Assembly (NCBI RefSeq): GCF_021545335.1
Contig: NZ_CP089312.1
Location: 2,418,001-2,482,000, forward strand
Direction: 5' to 3'
Length of the DNA: 64,000 bases
Source of the DNA: Streptomyces sp. GQFP
Lineage (GTDB): Bacteria; Actinomycetota; Actinomycetes; Streptomycetales; Streptomycetaceae
Shown: in pieces, positions 62,146-64,000 of the stretch
Numbering within the stretch: the stretch's first letter is position 1
How the letters are laid out: the number at the start of each line of letters is the position of its first letter
Program-made: the position numbers and the translations under genes
The notes under the pieces: model-generated
Seen by the model: the letters and a program-made list of their open reading frames with translations, nothing else
Told to the model about the DNA's origin: nothing
Database searches by the model: none

Positions 62146-63267
62146 TCAGCCCACGAAGGCGACGAAGAGCAGCCACACCACAGGAGCCGTGGGCAGCAAC
62201 GAGTCCAGCCGGTCCATGATCCCGCCGTGGCCCGGCAGCAGCGTGCCCATGTCCTTGATGCCCAGGTCCCGCTTGATCATGGACTCGCCGAGGTCGCCGA
62301 GCGTGGCGCTGACCGCGACCGCGAGGCCGAGCAAGAGCCCCTGCCACCAGGTGCCGTCGTCGATCGCGAGCTCCATCAGCAGCGCGCCCGCCACCATCGC
62401 GAAGAGGACCGCCCCCAGCATGCCCTCGCGGGTCTTGCCGGGGCTGATGCGGGGGGCGAGCTTGTGCTTGCCGAAGCGCCAGCCGATCGCGTACGCCCCG
62501 GTGTCGCTGACCACGGTCAGCACCAGGAACGTCATGACGCGCTGCGCACCGTCGTCGGCGGTGAGCATCATCGCGACGAACGTGGCCAGGAAGGGGACGT
62601 AGAAGGCCGCGAAGACGCCCGCCGTGACGTCCTTGAGGTAGCCCTCCGGTGGTTCCGTCATACGCCAGACCAGGACAGCGAGCGCGGTGAGCGCCATCGC
62701 GACCCACGCGCCCTCGGCACCCCGGACGTATCCGGAGACGACCATCGCGGCCCCGCCGAGCGCGAGCGGCACCAGGGGTGCCTTGATGCCCTTGCGCTCC
62801 TGGAGCCGGGACGTCAGCTCCCACAGGCCGACCACGACGGCGACGACTATCACGCCGACGAAGACGGCCTTGACGACGAACAGCGACGCGAGGATCACCG
62901 CACCGAGCCCGATGGCGACCCCTATGGCCGCGCCCAGGTCCCGGCCCGCGCTCTTCTTCTGCGGGGCGGGCTGGGCGGCGTCGTCGGGCGTGGGCATGGA
63001 ATCCGGCTTCTGCGGCACCGTCCCGTGGGGCTGCGCCTGTGGCGTCTCGTCGCGGAACAAGGGGCCGCCCGGCCGAGCGGCCCCCCGGTCGTCATCCTGG
63101 TCCCCGCCATGTGCGGGTACGTCGGGCACGATGGGCATGGGGCGAGTCTGCTGCGCGTGGTGCGCATCGTACGCGGGACCCGCCGGGGCAGCCCCCTGGA
63201 CAGGCCCCCCGTCGGACGGCCCCCAGTACCCGGCGTGTGGCGGCGCCCCCCAGGAAGAGTCGTTCAT
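62146..63267 (-). CDS. cdsA: Phosphatidate cytidylyltransferase with long N-terminal extension
   Basis: 373 aa from ATG 63267, overlapping the frr stop as TGATG. Residues 1-108 are disordered and rich in Pro, Gln and Asp. Then come about eight membrane segments, with the CTP-transferase signature MIKRDLGIKDMGTLLPGHGG and IMDRLDSLLP near the end. It makes CDP-diacylglycerol from phosphatidate and CTP, the entry point to most phospholipids. The N-terminal extension is longer than in other bacteria and is a feature of actinomycetes. Confidence 0.95.
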   Translation of the reverse strand: MNDSSWGAPPHAGYWGPSDGGPVQGAAPAGPAYDAHHAQQTRPMPIVPDVPAHGGDQDDDRGAARPGGPLFRDETPQAQPHGTVPQKPDSMPTPDDAAQPAPQKKSAGRDLGAAIGVAIGLGAVILASLFVVKAVFVGVIVVAVVVGLWELTSRLQERKGIKAPLVPLALGGAAMVVSGYVRGAEGAWVAMALTALAVLVWRMTEPPEGYLKDVTAGVFAAFYVPFLATFVAMMLTADDGAQRVMTFLVLTVVSDTGAYAIGWRFGKHKLAPRISPGKTREGMLGAVLFAMVAGALLMELAIDDGTWWQGLLLGLAVAVSATLGDLGESMIKRDLGIKDMGTLLPGHGGIMDRLDSLLPTAPVVWLLFVAFVG

Positions 63268-63824
63268 CAGACTTCGAGAAGCTCCGCTTCCTTGTGCTTG
63301 AGAAGCTCGTCCACCTGTGCGACGTACTTCGCGGTGGTGTCGTCGAGCTCCTTCTCCGCGCGGCGGCCCTCGTCCTCGCCGACCTCGCCGTCCTTGACGA
63401 ACTTGTCGATGGCGTCCTTGGCCTTGCGGCGGATGGACCGGATCGAGATCTTGGAGTCCTCGGCCTTGGTCCGGGCGACCTTGATGTAGTCCTTGCGGCG
63501 CTCCTGGGTGAGTTCGGGGAACACCACGCGGATGATGTTTCCGTCGTTGCTCGGGTTGACGCCGAGGTCGGAGTCCCGGATCGCCTGCTCGATGTTGCGC
63601 AGCGCGCTCTTGTCGAACGGGGTCACCACGGCCATGCGCGGTTCGGGCACGGAGAACGAGGCCAGTTGGTTGATCGGCGTCAGCGCGCCGTAGTAGTCGG
63701 CCACGATCTTGTTGAACATCGCCGGGTGCGCACGACCGGTGCGGATCGCGGCGAAGTCCTCCTTGGCGACCACGACGGCCTTCTCCATCTTCTCCTCGGC
63801 CTCGAGGAGGGTCTCTTCGATCAC
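63267..63824 (-). CDS. frr: Ribosome recycling factor
   Basis: 185 aa from GTG 63824, with GGAG six bases before it; this equals the usual length. Longer frames above are rejected. The three-helix domain and hinge sequences ([59 protein letters not shown]) are the RRF pattern. It splits the ribosome after termination together with EF-G. The pyrH gene normally lies just upstream, beyond the window. Confidence 0.97.
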   Translation of the reverse strand: MIEETLLEAEEKMEKAVVVAKEDFAAIRTGRAHPAMFNKIVADYYGALTPINQLASFSVPEPRMAVVTPFDKSALRNIEQAIRDSDLGVNPSNDGNIIRVVFPELTQERRKDYIKVARTKAEDSKISIRSIRRKAKDAIDKFVKDGEVGEDEGRRAEKELDDTTAKYVAQVDELLKHKEAELLEV

Positions 63825-64000
63825 CACTTGCTCCTGCGTGTCTTGAGTAGGCCCGGCTGCTGTTCGGTCAGGGTCGGCGGCCGGCTGCGTCGCGTCTTCT
63901 TCCTGCACGGTTCCCGACCGGCAGGCCATTGTCCATCCCCCGCTCAGGGTCCGTCCCCGGGCAGGGCTGATCCCTGGTCAGTCCCGGCTGCCCTGTTCAC
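63825..64000. other. Upstream region of frr, no gene seen
   Basis: No frame with a convincing start or family match. The minus-strand frame from 63929 would extend frr by 35 residues but has no support. The region probably separates frr from pyrH. Confidence 0.6.

Noticed and set aside
1..64000. CRISPR arrays, tRNA or rRNA genes, prophage
   Set aside because: I saw no spaced repeats, tRNA cloverleaf with conserved T-loop, rRNA sequence or phage structural genes.

Overview
The window is high-GC DNA with very long overlapping shadow frames, Tat and lipoprotein signals, a LAETG sortase substrate and a mycothiol-type enzyme family. It is chromosomal DNA of a Streptomyces. The right end runs into the conserved frr-cdsA block, and the gene content resembles what I remember of the S. 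coelicolor SCO56xx region.

Layout. (1) 1-12,130: a xyloglucan-type utilisation locus. On the minus strand are an oligosaccharide ABC importer (binding protein and two permeases), a secreted GH74 endoxyloglucanase, a GH42 beta-galactosidase and a GH95 alpha-fucosidase that runs off the left edge. A divergent GH3 glycosidase faces them. Two identical 14-bp LacI-type palindromes sit in the divergent promoter region. (2) 12,148-16,436: an accessory insert. Its one large gene joins an Mrr-like nuclease, a P-loop NTPase and TPR/Sel1 repeats, like anti-phage STAND proteins. A 1,291-bp IS3-family element splits it; removing the element and one copy of the 3-bp target duplication restores the frame exactly. 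(3) 16,658-34,468: GABA and polyamine catabolism, with a succinate-semialdehyde-type dehydrogenase, a PucR regulator, GabT, and an operon of aldehyde dehydrogenase, PotD/A/B/C-type importer and amine oxidase. Interspersed are a P-loop membrane ATPase, a frameshifted membrane protein gene, a PAP2 phosphatase and a small conserved protein. (4) 34,676-46,509: housekeeping and sensing genes: NADAR protein, DUF4190 membrane protein, aminodeoxyfutalosine/adenosine deaminase, GDPD, HxlR regulator with its reductase, an ECF sigma factor fused to a membrane and extracellular module, a serine hydrolase, a decayed TetR gene, and a two-component system facing a secreted protein. (5) 46,595-50,117: a second polyamine module (aldehyde dehydrogenase diverging from an Lrp/AsnC regulator and a class III aminotransferase). 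(6) 50,349-55,925: an unusual ABC pair, VOC protein, LOG-like protein, LAETG wall-anchored protein and an MDMPI-family protein. (7) 56,068-60,040: a thiamine ABC importer behind a TPP riboswitch and terminator. (8) 60,118-63,824: rlmN, a coiled-coil protein, cdsA and frr.

How the genes work together. Secreted GH74 would cut xyloglucan, the ABC importer would take up the oligosaccharides, and GH95, GH42 and GH3 would trim them inside the cell. The two polyamine modules plus GabT and the first aldehyde dehydrogenase form a path from polyamine through aminobutyraldehyde, GABA and succinate semialdehyde to succinate. Two families of dispersed hairpin repeats (four copies and two copies) lie just after stop codons of minus-strand genes and probably act as terminators.
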